Below are positions 1-6,971 of a DNA stretch of 12,051 bases, piece by piece. A program made the position numbers and the translations under genes. The number at the start of each line of letters is the position of its first letter. Position 1 is the stretch's first letter. Where the stretch lies: positions 1-12,051 of the forward strand of contig JAIENF010000648.1 in the NCBI GenBank assembly GCA_019751575.1. The letters run 5' to 3'. Origin of the DNA: Burkholderiales bacterium. GTDB lineage: Bacteria; Pseudomonadota; Gammaproteobacteria; Burkholderiales; CAIKXV01. The notes under the pieces were generated by a model. The model saw only the letters and a list, made by a program, of their open reading frames with translations, ran no database searches and was not told the origin of the DNA.

Positions 1-535
1 CGGGCCGGCGCGGCGTGCCCGACCGGCCCCGCGGCGTCCCCGGGCGGCCACGCCCGGGCGGCTGCTCGCGCACCAGGTCGTCGTAGTAGATGAACTCGTC
101 GCAGATGTTGATCAGCAGGTCGGAGGTGGACTGCTTCACGCCGACGCCGATCACCGTCTTCGCGTTCTCGCGCAGCTTGGCCACCAGGGGCGAGAAGTCG
201 GAATCGCCGGTGAGCAGCACGAAGGTGTCCAGGTGGGCCTTGGTGTAGCAGAGGTCGAGCGCATCGACCACCATGCGGATGTCGGCCGAGTTCTTGCCCG
301 ACTGGCGCACGTGCGGGATCTCGATCAGTTCGAACGAGGCTTCGTGCATCGCGCGCTTGAACTGCTTGTAGCGGTCCCAGTCGCAGTACGCCTTGCGCAC
401 CACGATGTTGCCCTTCAGCAGCAGCCGCTCGAGCACCTTGTCGATGTCGAACTTCGAATAGTTGGCGTCCCGTACGCCGAGGGCCACGTTCTCGAAATCG
501 CAGAACACGGCCATGTTGGTGATCTCAGTCGCCAT
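1..535 (-). CDS. NYN/LabA-type (DUF88) putative ribonuclease, 3' end off the window
   Basis: The first 177 codons are visible from ATG at 535-533; no stop occurs before the window edge. A GAGG ribosome site (complement of 546-549) lies 10 nt upstream. The protein opens with the NYN-type strand AVFCDFENV (residues 9-17) and has a central SGKNSADIRMVVDAL block and the acidic motif LTGDSDFSPLV. These Asp-rich motifs form the PIN-like metal-dependent nuclease site in the NYN/LabA (COG1432) family; activity on RNA is inferred from the family. After about residue 157 the sequence becomes an Arg/Gly/Pro-rich linker with repeated GTPR. Relatives often carry a C-terminal RNA-binding OST-HTH/LOTUS domain after such a linker, which could lie off the window. 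The gene follows rdgB in the same direction after 75 nt, so it may share the rph-rdgB transcript or have its own leader. The family call is firm; the substrate is unknown. Confidence 0.88.
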   Translation of the reverse strand, partial: MATEITNMAVFCDFENVALGVRDANYSKFDIDKVLERLLLKGNIVVRKAYCDWDRYKQFKRAMHEASFELIEIPHVRQSGKNSADIRMVVDALDLCYTKAHLDTFVLLTGDSDFSPLVAKLRENAKTVIGVGVKQSTSDLLINICDEFIYYDDLVREQPPGRGRPGTPRGRSGTPRRP

Positions 536-588
536 CGACAGGCATCCTCGTGTGGGGTCCCGCGGGCAGCGCCGCGCGGTGGATCCCG

Positions 589-606
589 CCGCCGGTTGAC
601 CGGCGG
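589..606 (-). terminator. GC-rich stem-loop just after rdgB
   Basis: Arms 589-595 and 600-606 are perfect 7-bp complements (CCGCCGG / CCGGCGG) closing a 4-nt loop, starting 5 nt past the rdgB stop. On the minus strand no run of T follows, so it is not a classical intrinsic terminator. It could partly terminate, protect the rdgB 3' end, or structure the leader of the NYN gene. The structure is seen; the function is inference. Confidence 0.35.
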
Positions 607-610
607 ATCT

Positions 611-1231
611 TCAGAAATCCGCTCGCAGCTTGCCGGCGATGCTCGCCAGCGCCAGCGCACGGTGGCTGATCCGGTTCTTCAGCTCCGCCGGCATCTGTGC
701 CACGGTGAGGCCGGTCGAAGGGATCAGGAACCACGGATCGTAGCCGAAGCCGCCCTCGCCGGCGGGTGCATGGGCGACTTCACCCGCCCAGAGGCCTTCG
801 CCGATCAGCGGCTGCGGGTCGTCGGCCGAGCGCACGACCACGATCACGCAGTAGTAGTGTGCACGCCGGTCTGCGGCGCCGTCGAGCGCGGCGATCAGCC
901 TTTCATTGTTCCGCGCGTCGGACTTCGGTTCGCCGGCATAGCGCGCCGAATGCACGCCGGGCGCCCCGCCCAGGGCACTGACGCAGATGCCGGAGTCGTC
1001 GGCCAGTGCCGGCAGTCCGGTAGACGCCGCCGCATGCCGCGCCTTGGTGAGCGCATTCTCGATGAACGTGCAGTAGGGTTCGGGTGCCTCGGTGACGCCG
1101 AGCGTGCCCTGCGGGATCACTTCGAAGTCCAGCGGCGCGAGGATGTGGTCTATTTCGCGCAGCTTGCCGGCGTTGCCGCTGGCGATCACCAGGCGCCTGC
1201 GCGCGGGGCTTGCCGCTTCGCCGGAGGCCAT
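611..1231 (-). CDS. rdgB: dITP/XTP pyrophosphatase (RdgB/HAM1 family)
   Basis: 206-aa protein of the usual RdgB length. The family hydrolyses deaminated purine nucleotides (dITP, XTP) to monophosphate and pyrophosphate in the cytoplasm, keeping them out of DNA and RNA. Visible family motifs are SGNAGKLREI (18-27), FIENALTKA (57-65), ADDSGI (77-82, catalytic/metal Asp), GVHSARYAG (92-100), GGFGYDP (160-166) and SHRALA (189-194). The ATG at 1231-1229 was chosen because the nucleotide-binding strand follows directly, and a GGAG site (complement of 1238-1241) lies 6 nt upstream; longer in-frame extensions run into rph. It begins 1 nt after the rph stop, so the two genes are surely co-transcribed and probably translationally coupled. 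The rph-rdgB pairing is common in proteobacteria. Nothing is broken or missing. Confidence 0.96.
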   Translation of the reverse strand: MASGEAASPARRRLVIASGNAGKLREIDHILAPLDFEVIPQGTLGVTEAPEPYCTFIENALTKARHAAASTGLPALADDSGICVSALGGAPGVHSARYAGEPKSDARNNERLIAALDGAADRRAHYYCVIVVVRSADDPQPLIGEGLWAGEVAHAPAGEGGFGYDPWFLIPSTGLTVAQMPAELKNRISHRALALASIAGKLRADF

Positions 1232-1232
1232 C

Positions 1233-2009
1233 TCAGGCTCCCCCGCCGGCGAGCGGCAGCGACAGCGCGTGCTTCTGGAGTTCGACCAGTTCCGCGATGC
1301 CTTTCTCGGCCAGCGCCAGCAGCGCGTCCATCTCCGCACGCGAGAATGCCTCGCCCTCGGCCGTGCCCTGCACCTCGATGAAGCGGCCGCTGCCGTTCAT
1401 CACCACGTTCATGTCGGTGTCGCAGCCGGAATCCTCCGCATAGTCGAGGTCGAGTACCGGCACGCCGCGCCAGACGCCGACCGACACGGCGGCCACGTGG
1501 TCGCGGATCGGCAACGCCGGGATCAGCCCCTGGCGCACCAGGCCGGACAGCGCATCGTGCACGGCGACGAAGGCACCGGTGATGCTGGCCGTGCGGGTGC
1601 CGCCATCGGCCTGGATCACGTCGCAGTCGATCTGCAGGGTGCGCTCGCCCAGCGCGGTCAGGTCGACCGCCGCGCGCAGCGAGCGGCCGATCAGGCGCTG
1701 GATCTCCTGGGTTCGGCCCGACTGCTTGCCGCGCGCGGCCTCGCGCGACATGCGGGTATGGGTGGAACGCGGCAGCATGCCGTATTCGGCGGTCATCCAG
1801 CCCTGGCCCTTGCCGCGCAGGAAGGACGGAACCCCTTCCTCGATGCTGGCAGTGCAGATCACCTGCGTGTCGCCGGCGGTCACCAGCACCGACCCCTCGG
1901 CATGGCGGGTGAAGCCCCGCTGCAGGGTGACCCGGCGCAGGCCGGAAGGCGCGCGTCCGCTCGGGCGGGCGATGGATGCGGCGGGGGAAGTCGCAGGAGG
2001 CTGGGTCAT
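1233..2009 (-). CDS. rph: ribonuclease PH
   Basis: 258-aa phosphorolytic 3'-to-5' exoribonuclease that trims the 3' ends of tRNA precursors and other RNAs, using phosphate and releasing nucleoside diphosphates; it acts as a cytoplasmic hexamer (family knowledge). Visible family blocks include RPSGRAP (15-21), HAEGSVLV (36-43), the long conserved stretch through MLPRSTHTR (78-86), [11 protein letters not shown] (97-107), [13 protein letters not shown] (134-146, containing the GTR phosphate-binding element) and DTDMNVVM (197-204). The ATG at 2009-2007 gives about 14 residues more than E. coli Rph ahead of the RPSGR block; an in-frame TTG at 2036 is the only longer alternative and is less likely. 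No strong Shine-Dalgarno precedes the ATG. It is first in the rph-rdgB transcript and divergent from yicC. The catalytic blocks look intact, so this is not the inactive C-terminal frameshift known from E. coli K-12. Confidence 0.96.
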   Translation of the reverse strand: MTQPPATSPAASIARPSGRAPSGLRRVTLQRGFTRHAEGSVLVTAGDTQVICTASIEEGVPSFLRGKGQGWMTAEYGMLPRSTHTRMSREAARGKQSGRTQEIQRLIGRSLRAAVDLTALGERTLQIDCDVIQADGGTRTASITGAFVAVHDALSGLVRQGLIPALPIRDHVAAVSVGVWRGVPVLDLDYAEDSGCDTDMNVVMNGSGRFIEVQGTAEGEAFSRAEMDALLALAEKGIAELVELQKHALSLPLAGGGA

Positions 2010-2049
2010 GGAGATCGGGCGCTGTGCTATCGTCAATGCAAGGCGCGGA

Positions 2050-2078
2050 TTGTCTGCGCTGGCGCCCCCGGTTACAAC
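2050..2078 (+). promoter_or_regulatory. candidate sigma-70 promoter for yicC-gmk-rpoZ
   Basis: TTGTCT (2050-2055) and TACAAC (2073-2078) are separated by 17 nt, each matching 4 of 6 consensus bases. They lie in the divergent rph/yicC gap (2010-2153), about 75 nt before the yicC ATG. The gap holds no other gene. The match is moderate and the region GC-rich, so this is only a candidate. Confidence 0.35.
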
Positions 2079-2153
2079 CCCCGCGGGACTCAGGCAGGTC
2101 CGTTCAGCCCCCCCGAAGTCCGTACGCAGCCTCCAGGCAGACCAGGAAGATCA

Positions 2154-3029
2154 ATGGCAGGCAAGATCAGCAGCATGACCGGCTATGCAGTGGCCACGCG
2201 CGAACTCCCGCAAGGAGTGTTCACGCTCGAGCTGCGCGCGGTGAACAACCGCTTCCTCGACCTGCAGTTCCGCATGCCCGAGGAAGTGCGCGCGTTCGAA
2301 CAGCCGATGCGCGAACTGGTCACCGCGAAGGTGGGCCGTGGCAAGGTCGAATGCCGGATCTCGATCAACGCCGCGGGCACCGGCGGCACCCAGGGCTCGA
2401 TCGACGCCGAGGCCCTGGCCAACCTGCTGCGGCTCGCCACCACGGTGCGCACTGCCGCGCCGGGCGCGCCCGCGCTGGGCGTCGCCGAGATCCTGCGCTG
2501 GCCGGGGGTGATGACCACCCAGGCACTGGCCGGCGACGAACTGCGCGAGATCGTCCTCGGCCTTTGCGCCGACGCACTGGCCCAGTTCAACGCGTCGCGC
2601 GAACGCGAAGGCGACAAGCTGCGAACGTTCATCCTCGAGCGCGCCGACGGCGTGGCGGCGATCGTCGCCGACGTCAGGCCGCGCATCCCGGCGCTGCTCG
2701 CCGCGCAGCGCGAGAAGCTGGTGGCAAGGCTGGCCGACGCCGGCATCGCCGCGGACCCGGAGCGCCTCGCGCAGGAACTGGTGCTCTACGCGTCCAGGAT
2801 CGACGTCGAGGAAGAGCTGTCCCGGCTGTCCGCCCATGTCGACGAGCTGCGGCGCACGCTGTCGCGCGGCGGCGCGATGGGCAAGCGGCTCGACTTCCTG
2901 ATGCAGGAGTTCAACCGCGAATCGAACACCCTGGGTTCGAAATCGGTCGACACCGCCACCACCCAGGCCGCCATCGAGCTCAAGGTGCTGATCGAGCAGA
3001 TGCGCGAGCAGATCCAGAATGTGGAATAG
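2154..3029 (+). CDS. yicC: YicC/YloC-family endoribonuclease
   Basis: 291 aa, close to the 287 of E. coli YicC. The family has been described as endoribonucleases that affect small-RNA and mRNA stability; the enzyme is cytoplasmic. The N-terminal YicC domain begins at SMTGYA (7-12), with AVNNRFLDL (29-37) and RWPGVM (115-120). The C-terminal DUF1732 region carries DVEEELSRLSAHV (217-229), GKRLDFLMQEFNRE (243-256) and NTLGSKS (258-264), ending in a charged helix. ATG 2154 was chosen because AGGAAG (2144-2149) precedes it at good spacing and the family start motif follows within seven residues. The TAG stop directly abuts the gmk ATG with no spacer, a strong sign of coupled translation. It leads the yicC-gmk-rpoZ(-spoT) block and diverges from another RNase gene, rph. 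Confidence 0.94.
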   Translation: MAGKISSMTGYAVATRELPQGVFTLELRAVNNRFLDLQFRMPEEVRAFEQPMRELVTAKVGRGKVECRISINAAGTGGTQGSIDAEALANLLRLATTVRTAAPGAPALGVAEILRWPGVMTTQALAGDELREIVLGLCADALAQFNASREREGDKLRTFILERADGVAAIVADVRPRIPALLAAQREKLVARLADAGIAADPERLAQELVLYASRIDVEEELSRLSAHVDELRRTLSRGGAMGKRLDFLMQEFNRESNTLGSKSVDTATTQAAIELKVLIEQMREQIQNVE

Positions 3030-3638
3030 ATGAGCGGCTGCCTGTTCGTCGTCAGCGCTCCGTCGGGCGCAGGCAAGACCTCGCTGGTGCAGGCGCTGCT
3101 CGCCGCCGATCCGGCGGTGCGCAAGTCGGTGTCCTACACCACCCGCGACCCGCGTCCGGGCGAAGCCGACGGCCACGACTACCACTTCGTCGACATGGCC
3201 GAGTTCGAGCGCATGATCCAGGCGAACGACCTGCTCGAGCATGCGCGGGTGCACGGCAACTGCTACGGCACCGGCCGCACCTGGGCGCTGGGCGCGCTGG
3301 CCGCCGGCGACGACATCGTGCTCGAGATCGACTGGCAGGGGGCGCAGCAGGTGCGCCGCCTTTACCCGCAGGCGGTCAGCGTGTTCATCCTGCCGCCGTC
3401 GATCGATGCGCTGGAATCGCGGCTGCGCGGGCGCGGGCAGGACAGCGACGAGGTGATCGACCGCCGGGTGCAGGCGGCACGGGCCGAGATCGCCCATGTG
3501 CATGAATTCGACTATGTTATAGTGAACTCGGTATTCGCCACCGCTGCGCGTGAACTGCAGAGCATCGCCATCGCGCACCGACTGATGCGTTCCGCGCAAC
3601 TCGCACGCCACCAGGCGCTGATTGACGCGCTCAGATGA
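3030..3638 (+). CDS. gmk: guanylate kinase
   Basis: 202 aa, normal length for Gmk. It phosphorylates GMP (and dGMP) to the diphosphate using ATP, an essential cytoplasmic step in GTP supply and therefore also in (p)ppGpp supply. Visible elements are the P-loop SAPSGAGKTS (9-18), the GMP-binding SYTTRDPRPGE (35-45), YGTGR (79-83; many homologues have YGTSR), LEIDWQGAQQV (98-108) and the lid segment RLRGRGQDS (131-139). The ATG at 3030 follows the yicC TAG immediately; no clear ribosome site lies in the last yicC codons, so it is probably translated by ribosomes finishing yicC. The next gene is rpoZ, 45 nt downstream. The S-to-G change in YGTGR is noted but the key Tyr, Thr and Arg remain, so activity is expected. 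Confidence 0.96.
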   Translation: MSGCLFVVSAPSGAGKTSLVQALLAADPAVRKSVSYTTRDPRPGEADGHDYHFVDMAEFERMIQANDLLEHARVHGNCYGTGRTWALGALAAGDDIVLEIDWQGAQQVRRLYPQAVSVFILPPSIDALESRLRGRGQDSDEVIDRRVQAARAEIAHVHEFDYVIVNSVFATAARELQSIAIAHRLMRSAQLARHQALIDALR

Positions 3639-3642
3639 ACCC

Positions 3643-3667
3643 TCCTGGGGTGCCCCGCACGCCAGGA
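3643..3667 (+). promoter_or_regulatory. intergenic stem-loop between gmk and rpoZ
   Basis: TCCTGG (3643-3648) pairs perfectly with CCAGGA (3662-3667). Inside, after one G-G mismatch, GTGC (3650-3653) pairs with GCAC (3657-3660) around a CCC loop. The hairpin starts 4 nt after the gmk stop and ends 4 nt before the GGAG ribosome site of rpoZ (3672-3675). No T run follows, so it is unlikely to be a full terminator. Segmental mRNA stability or tuning of rpoZ translation are inferences. Confidence 0.5.
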
Positions 3668-3683
3668 CGCCGGAGACTTCGAA

Positions 3684-3893
3684 ATGGCCCGTATCACCGT
3701 AGACGACGCCCTCAAGCAGGTCACCAACCGCTTCGAGCTGACGCTCGCCGCCACCTACCGCGCGCGCCAGCTCACGATGGGCGCCACCCCCCTGGTCGAG
3801 GCGAACAAGGACAAGCCGACCGTGATCGCGCTGCGCGAGATCGCGATGGGCAAGATCAGCCTCGACATCGCGAACCGTCCGCCGAGCACCTGA
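3684..3893 (+). CDS. rpoZ: DNA-directed RNA polymerase omega subunit
   Basis: 69-aa small subunit of RNA polymerase that binds the beta' subunit, helps assembly and, in E. coli, forms part of ppGpp binding site 1. The sequence shows the family signature throughout: [10 protein letters not shown] at the start, [16 protein letters not shown] (15-30), and [11 protein letters not shown] (44-54) with a short C-terminal tail. Start ATG 3684 has GGAG (3672-3675) 8 nt upstream. It sits between gmk and spoT, the classical context linking the polymerase subunit to ppGpp metabolism. The N-terminal region that contacts ppGpp (MARxTVxDA) looks conserved, consistent with a responsive polymerase, but that is inference. 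Confidence 0.97.
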   Translation: MARITVDDALKQVTNRFELTLAATYRARQLTMGATPLVEANKDKPTVIALREIAMGKISLDIANRPPST

Positions 3894-3900
3894 GCCGTGC

Positions 3901-3917
3901 CGGGCGCCCCGCGCCCG
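3901..3917 (+). repeat. stem-loop 1 of 3 after rpoZ
   Basis: CGGGCGC (3901-3907) and GCGCCCG (3911-3917) form a perfect 7-bp stem with a CCC loop, 7 nt past the rpoZ stop. It is the first of three successive perfect stems in the rpoZ-spoT gap. No T run follows. Likely an RNA 3'-end stabiliser or part of a composite terminator (inference). Confidence 0.45.
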
Positions 3918-3928
3918 CCAGCCCGGAT

Positions 3929-3950
3929 GCAGGCCGCACGCGCGGCCTGC
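3929..3950 (+). repeat. stem-loop 2 of 3 after rpoZ
   Basis: GCAGGCCGC (3929-3937) and GCGGCCTGC (3942-3950) form a perfect 9-bp stem with a 4-nt loop (ACGC). It sits in the middle of the gap between rpoZ and spoT. No T run follows immediately. The function is unknown; transcript end protection, pausing or partial termination are possible. Confidence 0.5.
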
Positions 3951-3958
3951 GATGGACG

Positions 3959-3999
3959 ACGCCGCCCCGTGCCGAAGGCCCCGGGCGGCGTTGTGCTTT
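3959..3999 (+). terminator. probable intrinsic terminator after rpoZ (stem-loop 3 of 3)
   Basis: ACGCCGCCC (3959-3967) pairs perfectly with GGGCGGCGT (3983-3991), a 9-bp GC-rich stem. The 15-nt loop contains a small GCC-GAA-GGC hairpin (3971-3979). It is followed by TGTGCTTT, a short and imperfect T-rich tract. This is the best terminator candidate in the plus-strand block and would separate yicC-gmk-rpoZ from spoT, at least partly. The weak T tract suggests read-through is likely. Confidence 0.5.
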
Positions 4000-4075
4000 C
4001 TGGTAGGCTCCGATCGTTGAAGTGCCGGTCGTCGAATTGCGACCGGTCGATCCAACCCTACGGGCCGCAGCGCTG

Positions 4076-6211
4076 ATGGTCGAAGCCGAACTGCTGTTCA
4101 AGGACCTCACGTCCTACCTCAAGGCAGACGACGTTTCCCGGCTGCAGCGTGCCTACGCGTTCAGCGAAGCCGCGCACCACGGCCAGTTCCGCAAGAGCGG
4201 CGAGCCCTACATCTCCCATCCGCTGGCGGTGGCCAAGATACTGGCGCAGTGGCACCTCGACCCGCAGGCGCTGACCGCCGCGCTGCTGCACGACGTGATG
4301 GAAGACACCGCCGTCACCAAGGAAGAGATCGCGGAGTCGTTCGGCAAGCCGGTGGCCGAGCTGGTCGACGGCGTGTCGAAGATCGACGCGATCGAGTTCC
4401 AGAGCAAGGAAGACTTCCAGGCCGAGAACTTCCGCAAGATGCTGCTGGCGATGGCGCGCGACGTGCGCGTGATCCTGATCAAGCTCGCCGACCGCCTGCA
4501 CAACATGCGCACGATGCAGGTGATGGACCCGGTGCGCAAGAAGCGCATCGCGCGCGAGACGCTCGACATCTACGCGCCGATCGCCAACCGGCTCGGCCTG
4601 AACAGCATCTACCAGGAGCTCGAGGACCTCTCGTTCCGCTACCTGCATCCGACGCGCTACCGGGTGCTGGCCAAGGCGCTAAAGACTTCGCGCGGCAACC
4701 GGCGCGAAGTCGTCGGCAAGGTGCAGGACGCGATCCTCGCGCGGCTGAAGGAAGCCAGCATCGATGCCTCGGTCAGCGGGCGCGAGAAGCACCTGTACTC
4801 GATCTACAACAAGATGCTCGAGAAGCAGCTGTCGTTCGCGCAGGTGCAGGACATCTACGGCTTCCGGGTGATCGTGAAGGACGTGCCGTCCTGCTACGTG
4901 ACGCTGGGCGTGCTGCACGGGCTGTACAAGCCGTTCCCGGGCAAGTTCAAGGACTACATCGCGATCCCCAAGGCCAACGGCTACCAGTCGCTGCACACAA
5001 CGCTGTTCGGCCCGTTCGGCATGCCGCTCGAGGTGCAGATCCGCACCCACGAAATGCACAAGATCGCAGAGGCTGGCGTCGCCTCGCACTGGCTCTACAA
5101 GACCTCCGACGCCGACCTGAACGAGTTGCACCAGAAGACGCACCAGTGGCTGCAGAGCCTGCTCGAACTGCAGACCACCTCCGGCACCGCGGTCGAATTC
5201 CTCGAACACCTGAAGGTCGACCTGTTCCCGGACGAAGTCTACGTGTTCACGCCCAAGGGCAAGATCATGGCGCTGCCGCGCGGCGCGACCGCGGTCGACT
5301 TCGCCTATTTCGTGCACACGGACATCGGCAACCGCGCGATCGCGGTCAAGATCAACGACGAGCTGATGCCGCTGCGCACCGAGCTGAAGAACGGCGACCG
5401 GGTGGACATCATCACCGCAGTGCAGGCGCGGCCGAACCCGGCCTGGCTCAACTTCGTCGCCACCGCGCGCGCGCGCTCGCAGATCCGGCACTTCCTGAAG
5501 ACGATGCAGCTCGAGGAATCGGTGCTGCTCGGCGAGCGGCTGCTGAACCAGGCGCTGGCCACGCTCAAGGGCACGCCGTCGGAGATCGACGCCGACAGCT
5601 GGGACAAGTACCTGCGCGAGTCCGGGGCGAAGAGCAAGGCCGAGCTGAATGCCGACATCGGGCTGGGCAAGCGACTGGCGGCGGTGGTCGCGGCGAGCCT
5701 GCTGCAACGTTCCGGCAGCGCGCCGTCCGAGCAGCAGATGCCGGGCACCATCCTGATCCGCGGCACCGAAGGCATGGCTGCCCAGCTGGCGCGCTGCTGC
5801 AACCCGATCCCGGGCGACCCGGTGATCGGCCTGGTCAGCAAGGGCCAGGGCATCGTCATCCACACCCAGGACTGCCCGGTGATCCGCAAGAGCCGGCACG
5901 AATCCGACCGCTGGGTCGACGTGCAGTGGGACGACAAGACGCGGCGCACCTTCCTGGTGAGCATACGGCTGTCGGTGGCCAATGAACGCGGCGTGCTCGC
6001 GCGGGTGGCCGGCGGCATCGCCGAGGCAGGCTCGAACATCGACAACGTGAGCGTCGAGCAGTCCGACTCGAGCGCCTACTCGACGATGAACTTCACGCTG
6101 CAGGTGACCAACCGGTTCCACCTGGCGCAGATCATGAAGCGGCTGCGGCTCATCCCCGAGGTGGTGCGCATCGTCCGCGTGAAAGGCCAGCCGAAGGAAC
6201 GCGAGCAGTGA
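4076..6211 (+). CDS. spoT: bifunctional (p)ppGpp synthetase / hydrolase (RelA/SpoT family)
   Basis: 711-aa long RSH enzyme that makes (p)ppGpp from GTP/GDP plus ATP and hydrolyses it, setting the stringent response. Domain order (residues from ATG 4076): HD hydrolase with H48 and HD at 72-73 in LLHDVMEDT, and KLADRLHNMRT (136-146); synthetase domain from about 235 with KFKDYIAIPKANGYQSLHTT (290-309); TGS domain with VYVFTPKGK (388-396); conserved-Cys region (CC at 574-575); and a C-terminal ACT domain (about 625-705). Both HD residues are present and the synthetase loop has the basic K-F-K-D type rather than the acidic EXDD of RelA, so both activities are expected. An in-frame GTG at 4022 would add 18 residues; neither start has a strong ribosome site, and ATG was preferred. 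The stop is 4 nt before the next gene. It follows rpoZ after a 182-nt structured gap. Confidence 0.95.
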   Translation: MVEAELLFKDLTSYLKADDVSRLQRAYAFSEAAHHGQFRKSGEPYISHPLAVAKILAQWHLDPQALTAALLHDVMEDTAVTKEEIAESFGKPVAELVDGVSKIDAIEFQSKEDFQAENFRKMLLAMARDVRVILIKLADRLHNMRTMQVMDPVRKKRIARETLDIYAPIANRLGLNSIYQELEDLSFRYLHPTRYRVLAKALKTSRGNRREVVGKVQDAILARLKEASIDASVSGREKHLYSIYNKMLEKQLSFAQVQDIYGFRVIVKDVPSCYVTLGVLHGLYKPFPGKFKDYIAIPKANGYQSLHTTLFGPFGMPLEVQIRTHEMHKIAEAGVASHWLYKTSDADLNELHQKTHQWLQSLLELQTTSGTAVEFLEHLKVDLFPDEVYVFTPKGKIMALPRGATAVDFAYFVHTDIGNRAIAVKINDELMPLRTELKNGDRVDIITAVQARPNPAWLNFVATARARSQIRHFLKTMQLEESVLLGERLLNQALATLKGTPSEIDADSWDKYLRESGAKSKAELNADIGLGKRLAAVVAASLLQRSGSAPSEQQMPGTILIRGTEGMAAQLARCCNPIPGDPVIGLVSKGQGIVIHTQDCPVIRKSRHESDRWVDVQWDDKTRRTFLVSIRLSVANERGVLARVAGGIAEAGSNIDNVSVEQSDSSAYSTMNFTLQVTNRFHLAQIMKRLRLIPEVVRIVRVKGQPKEREQ

Positions 6212-6215
6212 CCCG

Positions 6216-6956
6216 ATGGAAGGCCTGAGCGCGTTCCAGCTCGCCTGGGCTGCACTGATCTTCACCGCCGGTTTCGCGATACGCAACCTCGCCGGCTTCG
6301 GTGCAATCCTGATCCCGGCCCTGGCCCTGTTCCTGCCGCTGAGCATGGTGGTGCCGGTGGTCACGCTGATCGCCGTGCTGTCGTCGATAGGCATCGCGGT
6401 GCGCCACCGCGACCAGATCGCATGGCGCGACCTGAAGCCGCTGCTGCCCTGGAGCCTCGTCGGCGTGGCGGTGGGCCTGTACCTGTTCGACCGGCTTGCC
6501 GACGACACGCTGGTCACCGCGCTGGGCGTGTTCGTGGCCGGCTTCGGCCTGTGGTCGCTGCTCAAGGGCGACCGGCCGTCGGCAGGGCCGCGGCTGCCGC
6601 GCTGGCTGGTGGTGCCGCCGCTCGCCACGTTCGCCGCGATCGTGGGCACGACCTTCGGCGGGCTGGCCGGACCGGTATACGGGGTCTACCTGGAATGGCT
6701 GAAGCTCGACAAGCATGCCTTCCGGGCATCCATGTCCGCGGTGCTGGTGGTACTCGGCACCCTGCGCGGGCTGGGTTACCTGTCCCTCGGCCACTTCGAC
6801 CGCGGCACGCTCACGCTGGCGGCGCTGGCCCTGCCCTGCGCGCTGCTCGGCCTGGGCATCGGCGCACGGATGCACGCCCGCGCCACCCCGTCGGGCTTCC
6901 GCCGGATCGTGGCGGTGCTGCTGATCATCTCGGGCGGCGCGCTGCTGCTCCGCTGA
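6216..6956 (+). CDS. TauE/SafE-family membrane transporter (sulfite exporter-like)
   Basis: 246-aa hydrophobic protein with about seven or eight predicted membrane segments arranged as two similar halves, typical of the TauE/SafE (DUF81) family. The first half has the glycine/asparagine-rich GFAIRNLAGFGAIL (residues 19-32); the second has GTTFGGLAGPVYGVYL (144-159), the matching family motif around the central helices. The family exports or imports small organic or sulfur anions such as sulfite, sulfoacetate or related acids; the substrate here cannot be read from sequence. ATG 6216 begins 4 nt after the spoT stop, with AAGGAA (6194-6199) rather far upstream, so translation may be coupled to spoT. 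It is convergent with the outer-membrane gene, the stops lying 15 nt apart. In many betaproteobacteria spoT is followed by other genes (e.g. greB), so this neighbour looks lineage-specific (inference). Confidence 0.85.
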   Translation: MEGLSAFQLAWAALIFTAGFAIRNLAGFGAILIPALALFLPLSMVVPVVTLIAVLSSIGIAVRHRDQIAWRDLKPLLPWSLVGVAVGLYLFDRLADDTLVTALGVFVAGFGLWSLLKGDRPSAGPRLPRWLVVPPLATFAAIVGTTFGGLAGPVYGVYLEWLKLDKHAFRASMSAVLVVLGTLRGLGYLSLGHFDRGTLTLAALALPCALLGLGIGARMHARATPSGFRRIVAVLLIISGGALLLR

Positions 6957-6971
6957 GCCGCCAGCCGGCTA

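Noticed and set aside
233..1381. 382-codon plus-strand open frame opposite the NYN and rdgB genes
   Set aside because: It covers two opposite-strand genes with clear motifs and a gap; the product is Arg/Ala-rich without domain character.
2151..4055. 634-codon open frame on the minus strand opposite yicC-gmk-rpoZ
   Set aside because: It spans three well-recognised plus-strand genes and two structured gaps; the product is low complexity with no family motif.
4679..6649. 656-codon open frame on the minus strand opposite spoT and the TauE gene
   Set aside because: spoT motifs on the plus strand are unmistakable; the antisense product has no recognisable domain and arises from high G/C at third positions.
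6956..6970. Small hairpin (AGCCG/CGGCT) between the convergent TauE and outer-membrane genes
   Set aside because: Only 5 bp with no T run, and overlapping the stop codon; too weak to call a terminator.
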